A DNA stretch of 64,000 bases from Paratinospora sagittata (taxonomy: Eukaryota > Streptophyta > Magnoliopsida > Ranunculales > Menispermaceae): positions 4,894,001-4,958,000 of the forward strand of contig CM069613.1 in assembly GCA_035771175.1 (NCBI GenBank), read 5' to 3'. Below are positions 30,450 through 41,700 of the stretch, piece after piece. The number at the start of each line of letters is the position of its first letter. Position 1 is the stretch's first letter. Position numbers and translations under genes: made by a program. The notes beneath the pieces are model-generated. The model ran no database searches and was not told the DNA's origin. It worked only from the letters and a program-made list of their open reading frames with translations.

Positions 30450-32086
30450 TTCTGTTTCTCGGGTCGGTACCCAATGTTCATGACTTCCGACCTTGATTCC
30501 CGGACATAAGCCTTCATAGCCCGGTTCAAGGTATCGATCTGGTCCCCACCAAATATTGTTCTTATCTCGCCCATTGATCCGACTTGGTTATCTTCTGGAG
30601 TCCTTTGCCAGTTGGGATTTTTCACGAACTCCCTCAGATGACCTTTGCGAATTAGAGTTTCGATCTCTTGCTTGAGATCATAGCACTGGTCGGTATCGTG
30701 ACCGTGGTCTCGATGATACCGGCAATACTTCTTCTTACCCCGTAATTTTGCAAGTGTTTTCAACTTTCGGGGCCATCGGATGTACTCTCTATTCTGGATC
30801 TCAAGGAAGACTTACTCTCATGAAGCAGTAAGAGGCGTGTAGTTGGAGTACACATTTTGGGGTACTTTGTTACTCCTCTGATCTCGACCGCCAGTGTTCA
30901 ATTTTTTTTCGTATTCCATTTTTCTCTTGTTTTTTTTCTTCGAGCTTTTAGGGGACTCATCTACCACTTGTTTTGCATCAGTTTCCTCATCGACATTAAT
31001 GTATTTTTCTGCTCGGTCCAGGATCTCTTCGTAGGTTTGGGCCTTCTTTTTCCAAGGGAGTATTGAAACTTCCCGGGCCTTAATCCTGCGAGGAAGGTGG
31101 TATTCGCCGTCTTATCGCCGCAGTCATCTACGTCGACTCGTACATCGTCGAAGCGACCGAGGTATTCCTTCAGAGTCTTGCATTTCTTTTGCTTAATGCC
31201 TAGCAAGTTGTTCACAGGCTTTTCCCTTTCCTTCTTTCCCGCGAAGTGGTTCATGAACTTGTGAGCCAAGTTCCCAAAAGAACATATAGATTCGAATTTG
31301 AGTTTTCGATACCACTTCCGAGCATGTCCGCCAAGGGTAATCTGGAAGCTCTTGCACATAGTGGTGTCGTCGTAGCTTTTGAATTCCATTCAGGACTTGT
31401 AGTTCTCAATGTGCTCTTTGGGGTCTACCTTCCCTTTGTTCGTCCTGACATCTGCGATCTTGACGTTATTTGGAAGTGGTGTATGGAGTATATCCTTTAT
31501 AAAAGGAAAAGGAGTTTATTGTACTCGTGGTAGTGTCGAGGTACGGATTTAGTAGTTTCAGAGAGCTCTGATCAGTACCGCCTTCCTCGGTATCGATTTC
31601 TCAGGACCAAACTTTCTTTCCACAGCTCATTTTTCAGATACCGACCTGTATGAGGTTGGTTTTGTCGATCTCTGAAGAGTCGACTTGATCTGAGAGAAAA
31701 TCGAGCTGTGACTTTTCTTGGCATTTAGCGAGTGACGCAAGTCTTTAGCGAATAAAGACTTTCTATTAAGAGGGGGTTTTTCCGGTATCAACCTCTTCTT
31801 CGAGGTCACAATTCGGCACCCACACTTCTCCCCCCTCTAAGGTCGAAGGCTAGGACATGGTAGGTGACTATGAAGTGGTTGTAGGATGAGTACTTCCCTC
31901 AACATCCGTTGCTTCTCCATGACGTTTTTGAGTCATTTTTTCCAGGTTCCTTTCTATAGCAGTCAATCTCAATTTCTGAGCAAAATTCTTTGACTGCTTT
32001 TTCGATGGTCTGCCCCTTTGCTTTTGGGGTGCCACCGGCATAGCGACGAGCTCAACCTCAACTGGTATTTCTGCCTCCTGACTCAT
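30377..32086 (-). pseudogene. Gypsy gag remnant
   Basis: A likely ATG at 32086 starts a Lys/Arg-rich N-terminal segment. The capsid core is in 31389-30961 (FQITLGGHARKWYRKL, NLLGIKQKKCKTLKEYLGRF), and the C-terminal CHHC-type module of Tat elements (YCRYHRDHGHDTDQCYDLK) is in 30763-30377. The pieces lie in different frames, so at least two indels separate them. Confidence 0.8.
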
Positions 32087-32111
32087 GACGACAGAGCTGT
32101 TTTTGACTTGC

Positions 32112-32139
32112 AATGTCGATCCCCACAGACAGCGCCAAA
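32112..32139 (-). other. Gypsy primer binding site
   Basis: Immediately inside the right (5') LTR, the minus strand reads tttggcgctgtctgtgggga. This resembles the tggcgccgtctgtgggga-type primer sites of Tat elements. The exact tRNA was not checked. Confidence 0.6.
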
Positions 32140-32941
32140 TGTTGGTGCAAGATTTGACCAACACCAGTAGACAATGAGGTGGAGAGAGAATGTTGATTTG
32201 AAACCCGTCAGAGTGCTGGAGAAATTGCCGGAGGTTGGTTATCTGAAAGAGGGGAAACAGAGAAAATAGGCTATCGTGAGGAACACCGATGTGGTGTCGG
32301 CCAAAGACCCTCTGATGCCTAAGTTAGTTCACAACTGCGTAATACTGAACTCCGTCGAGAATAGCTTAGAGTTGCTTACCTCCCCCTTAGGGGTTGTGGT
32401 CTTTTTATAGAAGGGTTTGAGGTCTTTGGCCTTGTAGTAGTGTCGTTGTAAAATCAGGAGTCCAACTAATGCTGGGAAAGTCTGTTTGATTCCTGGTAGG
32501 ATTTGGTACGATCCTTATAGGATTAGGATGAATTATCAACCTTTAAGTCGAATTGGTTGAGTTTTTAGCCTTATTAGAGTCGGAATAAGAATAAATCTCA
32601 AACTTGTCGCAATGAATCAGACCCTATCCATTTCTGGTCTGGAATTCCGTCGTCGTCCGTTCTAGAGTCGGAGATCTCTACAGGTCAGTATGCCGATCTG
32701 TAGTCTCTCATTCTAGCTACTTGATACTGAAGATACGGTTTGTAACAAGATCGGTATATGGTGGTCGGTATCCATTGGTACGATATGCCGACCTGACTTT
32801 GTAGGCCTATTGTTGCTAACTTATCATCCGTTGTGATTGTGGCATTCACCTTGTCGGTAGGACCGACCATGTGCTCAGGCTATGTACCCGATTGGGCCAA
32901 TCCGTATCAACGTTCCGAACAGCTCGGTATATGATCCAACA
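32140..32941 (-). repeat. 5' LTR of the gypsy element (right copy)
   Basis: 802 bp, TGTTGG...CCAACA, paired with 26544-27336. Confidence 0.9.
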
Positions 32942-32992
32942 TGTGTGATCCTGTCGACGAGATCTATGTAGTCACTAGAGTTAATCGTTGAT

Positions 32993-33420
32993 ATGGCTAC
33001 AAAATATGAGGTTGAAAAATTCAACAAGAAGAATGACTTCATATTTTGACTGATTAAGATGCTATCCCTATTGGTACAAGACGGGCTACAGAAGGTGCTG
33101 AAGGGAAGAGATGCATTGCTTGCAAGGCTAACAGAAGAAGAAAAAGACGAAATCATGGAAAATTTGTTTATTGTTATTTTCTTATGCTTGAATGATGAAG
33201 TTATGAGAGAAATTGAATAGGAGATGGTTACTGAAGGAAAATAGAAGGATCAGGTAAAGGCTTGCTTGCTAGAGGTAGATCTAAACAGAAAGGGTTCAAA
33301 GGTTATGGAGGCCGATCTAGATCAAAATCAAAGGGAAGAAATTAAAGTGCTTTGAATGTCACAAAAAATGGCACTTTAAGAAAGATTGTCCAGAGCACAA
33401 AAAAAAATAGAAATCAGTAG
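32993..33420 (+). pseudogene. Copia gag remnant
   Basis: An ATG at 32993 opens MATKYEVEKFN, a typical copia gag start, but TGA follows after 18 codons. The frame then resumes through an NDEVMREIE block with further stops and reaches a CCHC-type knuckle (CFECHKKWHFKKDC) from 33348. The spacing between the start and the knuckle is far too short for a full gag, so an internal deletion is likely. Confidence 0.75.
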
Positions 33421-34770
33421 ATTCCAATAATGCAGCAGTTGAAAAGGAAGAGTCTGATAGTGCTAATGTTCTTTCAACCACTGTGGGATGCTCAGGTGAT
33501 GAGTGAATTATTGATTCGGACTACTCATATCATGTGTCCCAATAGGGACTTGTTCGCTTTTTATCAGAGTGTGCACAGTAGTACTGTACTTATGGAGAAT
33601 GATATGGCCTGTAAGACAGTAGGGATAGGAATAATGAAGATCAAGATGCGTGATGGTGTTGTGAGGACTTTGACATAGGTCAGACATGTTCTAGAGCTGC
33701 GGAAGAATCTTATTTTGTGGGTACCTTAGATTCACAGGGCTGCAAGATTGTGGCTGAAGGTGGAGTTCTAAAGGTAGTCCGAGGTGCACTAGTGGTTGTA
33801 AAAAGTAAGAAACTATGTAACTTGTATATGTTATCAGGGCATACAGTTACAGGTAGTACAGGGATGTCTACAGATAGTGGCGTAACAGATACACAATTGT
33901 GGCATATGCGATTAGGGCATATGAGTCAGAGGGGACTTGAGGTGTTGAGTCAGAAAGGCTTACTTGGGAAAAGTAAGATAAAGAAGTTGGACTTTTGTGA
34001 GCGTTATGTATTTGAAAAATAGTGTAAAGTTAAGGCAGTTCATCGCACCAGAGGTATTCTGGATTATATCCATTCAGATGTGTGAGGTCTTTCCACAGTT
34101 CCCTCACTTGGTGGAGCGAGGTATTTTGTTTCCTTTATTTATGACTTTTCACGTATGGTCTAGGTGAAAATACTGAAAAGTAAGGATGATGTGTTTGAGG
34201 TCTTTAAAAAATGGAAGATGAAGGTTGAGAAGCAAACTGGAAGAAACATCAAAAAGTTCAGAATCGATAATGGTGGTGAGTACACCGGTAAAACATTCTA
34301 AGAGTTTTGTGAACATGAAGGCATTAAGAGACACTTCACTGTCAAGGGAACACCACAGCAGAATAAACTTGCAGAGAGGATGAATTGCACTTTACAGGAG
34401 ATAGCGCAATGTATGTTATCTAATGTTGGTTTGGATAAAAAGTTCTAGGCAGAGGCGGTGAATACAACTTGTTTCCTCGTTAACATATCACTATCTATAG
34501 CTATTGATTGTCAGACTCCACTTGAGGTATGGTCTGGTAATGTTGTTGATTACAATTCTTTGAGAGTGTTTGAATGTCCGGCTTACTATCATGTTAGGGA
34601 AAGTAAGATTGATCCAAGAGCTAAGAAAGCCATATATTTCTTGGTTATGCAAATGGAGTGAAAGGATACAGGTTATGGTGTCCTGATTTGCATAAGATTG
34701 TGATTAGCAGGGATGTGACATGCGATGAGTATGCTTCGATGTCTAGTAAGTAGATAGATTCTCGGGAAGA
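33421..34770 (+). pseudogene. Copia protease-integrase remnant
   Basis: The protease region is degraded. From 33,717 the GAG-pre-integrase block (QLWHMRLGHMS...) gives the His pair and first Cys of the zinc-binding site, but the expected second Cys is Tyr (CERY). The rve core follows (DYIHSDV, FRIDNGGEYTG, TPQQNKLAERMN) with in-frame stops, among them TGA at about 34,081, TAG at about 34,162 and 34,447. Several stops fit TGG-to-TAG/TGA or CAG-to-TAG changes. Confidence 0.8.
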
Positions 34771-34786
34771 GGATAAAAGTGATTAT

Positions 34787-36648
34787 GTGCAGGTGAAGTT
34801 CAGTACTTCAGGTGAACAATCAAAGAGTAATGTGGAGGAGACAACAGTTGGAGCCAGTGAGCACCAGCAGCAACAACAACAGTCCTTAGTTAGTGGCAGA
34901 GCTAAGAAGACAATTAAAGCACCAGTTCGCTATGGGTTCGAGGACATGGTGGCATATGCATTGACAACGTATGAAGATGATCCTTCTACTTTTAGGGAGG
35001 CAATGAGTGACAATTATTCTGAAAGATGGAAAGAAGCCACGGAGGATGAGATTGACTCATTGATGAAGAACCATACTTGGGAACTTGTAGAGTTACCTAA
35101 GGGTCAGCGGGCTATTGGGTGCAAATGGGTGTATTCAAGGAAAGATGATCATCTAGGATCAAATAGTGTGAGATATAAGGCAAGATTGGTTGCCAAAGGG
35201 TATGCTCAGAGAGAAGGCGTGGACTACAATAAGGTGTTTTCTCTCGTTGTGAAGCACACTTCTATTAGAGTGTTGTTAGCATTGGTTGCATTATTTGACT
35301 TGAAATTGGAGCAACTAGATGTCAAGATAGTTTTCTTGCATGAGGACTTGGATGATATAATTTACATGAAGCAGCCTGAAGGCTTTGAGGTTGCTAGTAA
35401 GAGTAATCATGTGTGCAAACTAAAAAAGTCCTTATATGGGCTCAAGCAGTCACCCAGACAGGGATATATGAGGAGCAAGTATGACAGTTATGTCTACTTT
35501 CTAAAGCTTACAGATGACTCTTATGTTTATTTACTCTTGTATGTTGATGACATGCTAATTGTTGCTAAGAGCATGGAAGAGATCAACAAGTTAAAATCTG
35601 AACTGAGTCAAGAGTTTAAGATGAAGAATTTGGATGCAGCTAAGAAGATTCTTGGTATGGAGATACATAGAGAAAGAAAAAATGGCAAGTTATATCTGTC
35701 ACAAACGAAGTACTTGGAGAAAGTTCTTTCAAGGTTTGAAATGGAGAACTCTAAGCCAGTGAGTACTCTATTTCAAACCTTGAAAGAACTTTGTCCAAGT
35801 ACTTCGTCTGTGACAGATATAACTTGCCTTTTTTTCCTTTTTATATATTTGTCACGGAAGTACTTAGAAAAAGTTCTTTCAAGGTTTGAAATGAAGAATT
35901 CTAAGCTAGTGAGTACTCCATTGGCAGCTCATTTTTGACTTTCAGCAAATATGTCTCCGAGCACCGATGAGGAGCGTGAGTACATGAGTCATGTTCCATA
36001 TGCTAGTACGGTGGGTAGCTTGATGTATGCTATGGTGTGCACTAGGCCAGACATTTCACATGCAGTGAGTGTTGTCAGTAGATATATAGCAGATCCTGGA
36101 AAACAACATTGGCAAGCAGTAAAATGGTTATTGTTGTATCTTTGAGGTACACTGGATGTAGGATTGATTTTCCAGTGGTACAGGTTCACTTATCAGTGGA
36201 TATGTGGATTTTGATTATGCCGGTGATTTAGACAAGCAACGTTCCACTATAGGGTACGTGTTCACGTGGTCCTATCAGTTAGAAGTTTATGTTGCAGACT
36301 ACAATTGCTTTGTCTATTACTGAGACAGAGTATATGGCAGTAACAAAGGCTGTAAAGGAGGCTTTGTGGTTTCGAGGTTTGATTGGTTACTTGGGGATTA
36401 CCCTAGAAAGTGTATCAGTGCATTGCGACAGTCAGAGTGTCATTCACTTGGCTAAGAACCAAGTGCACCATGTCAGGACCAAGCATATTGATGTTCGTTT
36501 CCATTTTGTTCATAAGATTATAAAAAATGGTGAGATTTCTTTACAGAAGATCAGTACCAATGATAATCCTGCAGATATGCTGATAAAGAAAGTCTTAGCG
36601 GTCAAGTTTGAGCATTGCTTGAACTTGATCAATATCTTACAGTGTTGA
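34787..36648 (+). pseudogene. Copia RT-RNase H remnant
   Basis: A continuous frame 34787-35938 contains the copia RT start (WKEATEDEIDSLMKNHTWELV), the GCKWVYSRK block, the KARLVAKGYAQ block and the catalytic YVDDMLI. The RNase H (TETEYMAVTKAVKEALW, HCDSQSVIHLAKNQ, RTKHIDVRFHFV) is at 36,289-36,648. Between YVDD and RNase H the frame passes through a direct-inverted-direct duplication (35,674-35,925) and a TGA at about 35,937. A block between the tyrosine motif and the YVDD box also looks shortened. Confidence 0.85.
35674..35925. repeat. Direct-inverted-direct triplication inside copia RT
   Basis: A ~70-bp RT segment containing acgaagtacttgg and gttctttcaaggtttgaaat occurs forward at about 35,685-35,745, inverted at 35,769-35,838 and forward again at 35,851-35,900. 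The first two arms can form a long hairpin. Confidence 0.9.
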
Positions 36649-36721
36649 GCGCCTCGAGGGACGGAGATGTTGATTGGTTGATTAGCTAGTGGCTTGTGGT
36701 GGTCCTCGCCAAGATGGAGAT

Positions 36722-37076
36722 TGTTATGTATTGTGTGTGGCTCGGCCACTTTGTGGGCCTGAGGACTTTCTATTTTATTAATTTCCTTAATTGTATTGGT
36801 TTCTTGGACTGAGTAGGAAACTTTCCTAGTCTGAATTGGGCAGTAAGTCTAAACCTCTCTTTATATACCCAACATTGAGGATTGAGAGGTAAGAATAAAA
36901 TTAGAGAGATATTGTGAGTGTTGTACTGGATTCTCCTAAATTAGTAAAATCTTCATCTTCCGTGGAAGTAGACGGATCTTCACCAAACCACGTAAATTTG
37001 TGTGCATTCTTGTTGTTGCTTTGATTTACATCTGTGTGTGTGCTTGTATGTTTGTTCCACTGCGTAAATCTCAATA
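36722..37076 (+). repeat. 3' LTR of the copia element
   Basis: 355 bp from TGTTATGTAT to ctcaata, followed by the target duplication gataa. A purine-rich stretch (aagatggagat) just upstream is the likely polypurine tract. Confidence 0.85.
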
Positions 37077-37081
37077 GATAA

Positions 37082-38750
37082 TACCTTCCGAAACAATAAT
37101 TTCAAAAAAGTGTAATGTTATATGTAGATTTGGTCTAACATCATTTTTTAACGTTGTCACCCAATTTTTTTAAAATATTTTGAGAATATACGTGTATTTA
37201 GAGATATTGTATAATATATATACATTCTCAAAATATTTAAATGGAGCGAAAAATGATGTTGGTACCCATTTTTCTTTTAAAAAGCTCTCTTTTTTAATTA
37301 AAAAGTAATGTAACGTACACATAAGAACCAATTTAATAAAAGGAAAAAATTTTGCTATTGTTTGGTCCCCACTTGCCGCTGCTACTACCTATTCTTCTTT
37401 TAAAGAGGAGGTCGGTTGCTCTTTTTAACTTATTACATTGAATGTAACCCCCCCATTCATGAAACTCAATATTCTTGATTATTCCAGTTGCCATGCCCAC
37501 ATCTGCAATCCACTGTTACTATCTGTCTACGTGCAGCTCTCTAAAGCTATTACATTCAACTTTTAAGTGAAGTGAGAATCTGAACTACCATGCCCATTTG
37601 ATTGATTTAAGTGCCTTGTGTGAAATACCAGGCTCCAGCGTCATGTATTGCGTTGATGTCCTGCACTGTACTATATACACGCACACATAGAGCCATGCTG
37701 GACAAACGCGCTGAAACACGCACGTAAATGCGATCTCTATGCCAGTGACCTGCACTCAATATTATGTACTTTGATGTGTAATATGTGCATGTCCTACGCC
37801 CATGATAGTATAATTATATTTATAGTTGTACTTATGCATTTACATTATATATATATATATATATATATATATGACACTATATATATATATATATATATAT
37901 ATGACACTAGTGTTGCCAAAGGTGCTTTGGCATGATGGTACAGCCTCAAGGTTTATTTTAATGATTGAGGGTTCGAGTCACGACAAGATGAAAAAATTAA
38001 TAAATATATTCATAAAACACTTTAAGTCTCTAACAAACTAAAAACTTTCATCGCGTAAATCCCTGACAAGGAAGTATCCACCCAAAACCATGAAATAGAT
38101 TTACAAACTCATGACCTTTGGGAATGAAATCATTCTTGGCAATCCTTAAGTGTTAAAATTAGTGAGCTCCTAAAGGGCCCCATCCTAGTGTTAGTACATG
38201 CAAACCATATGAGTAAACCACTGAGGTAAACAATGGAAGTATCCTACACTTTGGACAAAGCTCCCACTTATGTAAAATCGCGCTAGAAGTACTTAAAAGT
38301 ACTAAAAGCCTCTTTCTCTACCTTGAAAATGTGCTGTGTACAACATTCTCCAAGCTTTTTTCCCTTCATTCTACAATTAAACTACAGAGATCATTGACTG
38401 CTAGTTGATTAACACTCTAAGCTATAATACAGGAAAACAGAAAAAGAAAATCCTCCTGTCATCAATCCTAGCACAGTGGTTTTCATTTCTAACTGATGAG
38501 ACATTTCCTATTTTATATGTAAACATGGAGAATTTGTGGTCAAATAATTTTAACTATTGAAGATGCTTCTGGCAAAAGGATGTAAACCAGCTCCTGCCAA
38601 TAACCTTAATAAATACTGTACAAACTCAAATGTGTGGCCTGTACTGTATTTTTTCCCATATTTTTACAGTTATTTGTTTACTCTACAGAGGACCCTTAAG
38701 CCTTCATCCGACTCATACCTTTTACAAACAAATACAAGGTCAAAAACCAG
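37082..38750. other. Intergenic DNA between the copia element and the FLAP1-like gene
   Basis: No gene is seen. A MITE-like palindromic stretch (aatattttgagaatat...atattctcaaaatattt) lies at about 37,170-37,245 and resembles 3,236-3,420. Two (TA)n runs separated by gacac follow at 37,846-37,902. The last few hundred bases are probably the 3' untranslated and downstream region of the minus-strand gene that ends at 38,751. Confidence 0.5.
37913..38045 (+). mobile_element. Possible SINE fragment
   Basis: A B-box-like gggttcgagtcac sits about 45 nt after an A-box-like ttggcatgatggt, followed by an A-rich end. I found no target duplication, and the A box matches only weakly. Confidence 0.4.
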
Positions 38751-41700
38751 TTATAGAGGCCTCAAGAGAGGGTAATCTTCAAGTAGTTCACGTTCTGACA
38801 GCATATCGTTTTCATTTTGGGGAGTCCATAACACCTCAACTGCCTGCATATACACAAAATATAGAAATTTGAGAGAAATAGCAACAACATAAAATAGAAT
38901 GTTAATCCACTTGATCAGATCTTTTTCTAATGGTTACCAGAGTTTTGCTGGAGGGGATGGAACCCAGCTTTTGCAAGGCATCCTTCAAGTTTGTACTGCT
39001 ATTGATAGGGGGAAGTTTGTGAACACCCTCAGCGGCCACCAGGATGGTTATCTGAAAATGGCAACGTATGGAAATGATGCCAAAGGTAGAAATAATATAG
39101 GACTTAAAAAAGAAAGAATTGTGGCGTGCACTAATCCGATAAAGAAAAAGGACAACTGCAAATGACTAAAAGAAACCATACAATAAGTCACGCGGCAAGA
39201 TGTATCGAATATGATCATCATAAGATTGAGAGCCCAAACAAGTCAACCAATCATGAATCCAAAAACGCAGTCCGTATGGTGAACAAGTTAAATTTTAATA
39301 GTTCTCACCCAAATCTCACTAACACAAAGTTATTACTTCATTTTTTTCAATCATGATTTATTTTTTTCTATCATGATATACTATTCCTTTCTGTTGGAAA
39401 ATCTAAAAGTTATCACATCATATTACTGCTACAAAGAGCAAATGTAAACATAGCAAACTAAGTGAAATTACATTTATGGTGTGTAATTTTCATCACTTCT
39501 CCTTGATCCTTGCCCTCTATATGACACAAAAGAAAAGTATAGGGATGTCAACACAGCATACTAAAACTTGATCCCCTTTTCTTGTTGCAAGAAGCCAAGT
39601 ATATTCTCCCATATTTTCCAAATCTCTTTCAAAAGTTTTACTTTAAACTAACACTGACAATGCATACACTAATGAATTGGGTGAAGCAGCTGATATCCTT
39701 GTTGATATGCAGCAGATCAATGAGAACAATCAAAACTGACAAAAACTACCAATCTTATTTACCAAATTAATAGTTGCACGAAACACGAGTACATACAAAA
39801 GAAGAGAGGATGACAGACCAAAACAGGAGGTGGGGGTGGGGTGGGGTGGGGGGTGGGGGGGGTGGGCAGAGAGAGGCTGGAACAAACAGATCAAGGGAAT
39901 AAAGAAAAAAAATGTATTCAATATGTCAAACTATTCATGATCTAACAGCATGTCCATTGTTTTCTTTTTTCTATCAAATCATTAATGACCTTCCCCATAA
40001 TAAGAGATGTAAACAGTTCATTTACTGTATTAAAGATGTAACTCATACCACTATGTACTCATTGCTGAATCCAGTATCTCTATGGCTTCTAGTTGTTTGC
40101 CTTTTAATGTTATTTACATTGACGAGTGTCTCTTCATCAAATTTTCCACGTTCTTCAATAGAAAGTTGATTGAAGCGATTCTCCCCTTCTTCTATGCTCC
40201 TTTTAACATCAACCTGCAAAGCAAGATTTAGATCACTTGCCTATGTCTTCATAGTTAGAGCAGAAATCCACAATCCACCAACTACCCCATAAGCAAAAGA
40301 AAGAGGACCACTTTAGAATGAGAGAAGTGCATGGTAACACTTCTTTGAGGTTTCTGTTTATTAATAGAGCATGTGGAAATCTTACTTTTCAGGTCCTTAT
40401 TTTCAGAAACTGATTAAGCTAAAATTCTCCATGTTATTTTTGGGGCTGATTAGAGAAAATTCCATTTAAAGTATGATAAGGTAAACTAGCAAACTAAGAT
40501 TGAATAAGAATTCCAAGCAACCACTCACTCTCTATAAATGTTTCGAGGAACGAAATATTGGTAAATCAGTCCTTTAACAATTTCACAATACCAAAACATG
40601 AGGAAAAATGCATCAAGAACCAAAATATTCCATCGGATTAACAAGAATAATTATTTTCATCTTTAGCTTTAATCACCACAAAACCAAAAGATTTGTTCTA
40701 TTTCTTCTTCTTTTTTCTTCCTTTTTGTCCACAGTTGTGCAAGGGGGTGGGGAGTTCACTTAATATAATATGCAGCCACATCAAAAGCAATGAATTGAAT
40801 ACATTAATTCAAGGAAAGAAAAATGTTGAAACATGACCTAAGGTGCTTTATTAGATACTGTATTCATCAGAATTAGTTCCACTTATAATCTGTAGATGAA
40901 TAAGTCGAAGCAGAAGTAAGTGAAGTAGAGAAAATTGACATGCTGGGTGAAGAAAGCCTAAATTGCATTTTGACCTTTTAATAGGCAATAGTTCACACAA
41001 AAGGAAAAGAATGCGAATATAATAGGAAACTCTACATGCAGAAACTAGAACCTTGCAAAAAGAAAAATAAATAAAACGTCTTTTTTTAGGAAAAAATAAA
41101 TAAAACTAAAACCATAGCAATTTGAACTAGATTTATTCAGCATATACACAAAATCTAGGATGTGAGCCCACACAGTAAATTGCCAAAATATACAAATAGA
41201 CTTTTGTATAATGGAATTGCACTAAACAGGGTCACTATTTCATAAACATGCCAGCAGGCTATGTAGCAACAAAACCCCTTTATTGGCTGCAACAAAGCTA
41301 TAAGGCGCTGGATATATAAACTCCCAAAACCTGATGTAACAACCCTAGGTGTCTCCATATTTGTCTGACACATTGTTATTTGTTATGATACAACTATCGA
41401 CCACAAACTCTTAGAAAATGGATTGTCAATTGTCCTTTTTAGATACCAGCCAGCAACTAGTTAGATCTTCAAGAATACAAGATACCAATTCCATACCCAG
41501 AGACTACCTATTTATGCATCCGAGTGCGGCAGGTTGGTAAGTATTATAGTTTTTCCAATATATAACTTGTCTTAACAGTGTTCTAGAGTTTTCAACTCCA
41601 TATGATTAATTTGTTGAAGTAAACCTACTTTCTTTATGCATCCATGGAAGCAAGTAGGCAACTATCATTTTATTTTCTTTTTTGATTGGATACAATGAAA

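Larger units (their letters stand above)
26544..32941 (-). mobile_element. Ty3/gypsy (Tat-type) retrotransposon nested in the copia leader
   Basis: Two ~0.8-kb LTRs (26544-27336 and 32140-32941), both TGTTGG...CCAACA, enclose minus-strand gag, protease, RT and RNase H fragments plus a plus-strand gene between pol and the 3' LTR. It sits between the copia primer site and the copia gag. The long LTR, the primer site type and the extra antisense gene fit the Tat lineage. The pentamers outside the LTRs (cgtgg and tgtgt) match at only three of five positions. Integrase is missing and gag and RT carry frameshifts, so it cannot move by itself. Confidence 0.9.
26162..37081 (+). mobile_element. Ty1/copia retrotransposon, decayed, interrupted by a gypsy insertion
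   Basis: The LTRs are 26167-26499 and 36722-37076, similar throughout and starting TGTTA(A/T)GTAT. The whole element is flanked by the perfect pentamer gataa (26162-26166 and 37077-37081). A primer site related to the initiator tRNA-Met type follows the left LTR (26502-26513). Internal order is gag, protease region, integrase, RT, RNase H, the copia order. Subtracting the 6.4-kb gypsy insert (26544-32941) leaves about 4.5 kb. Numerous stops, a shortened gag and an RT rearrangement show it is long dead. Confidence 0.9.
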
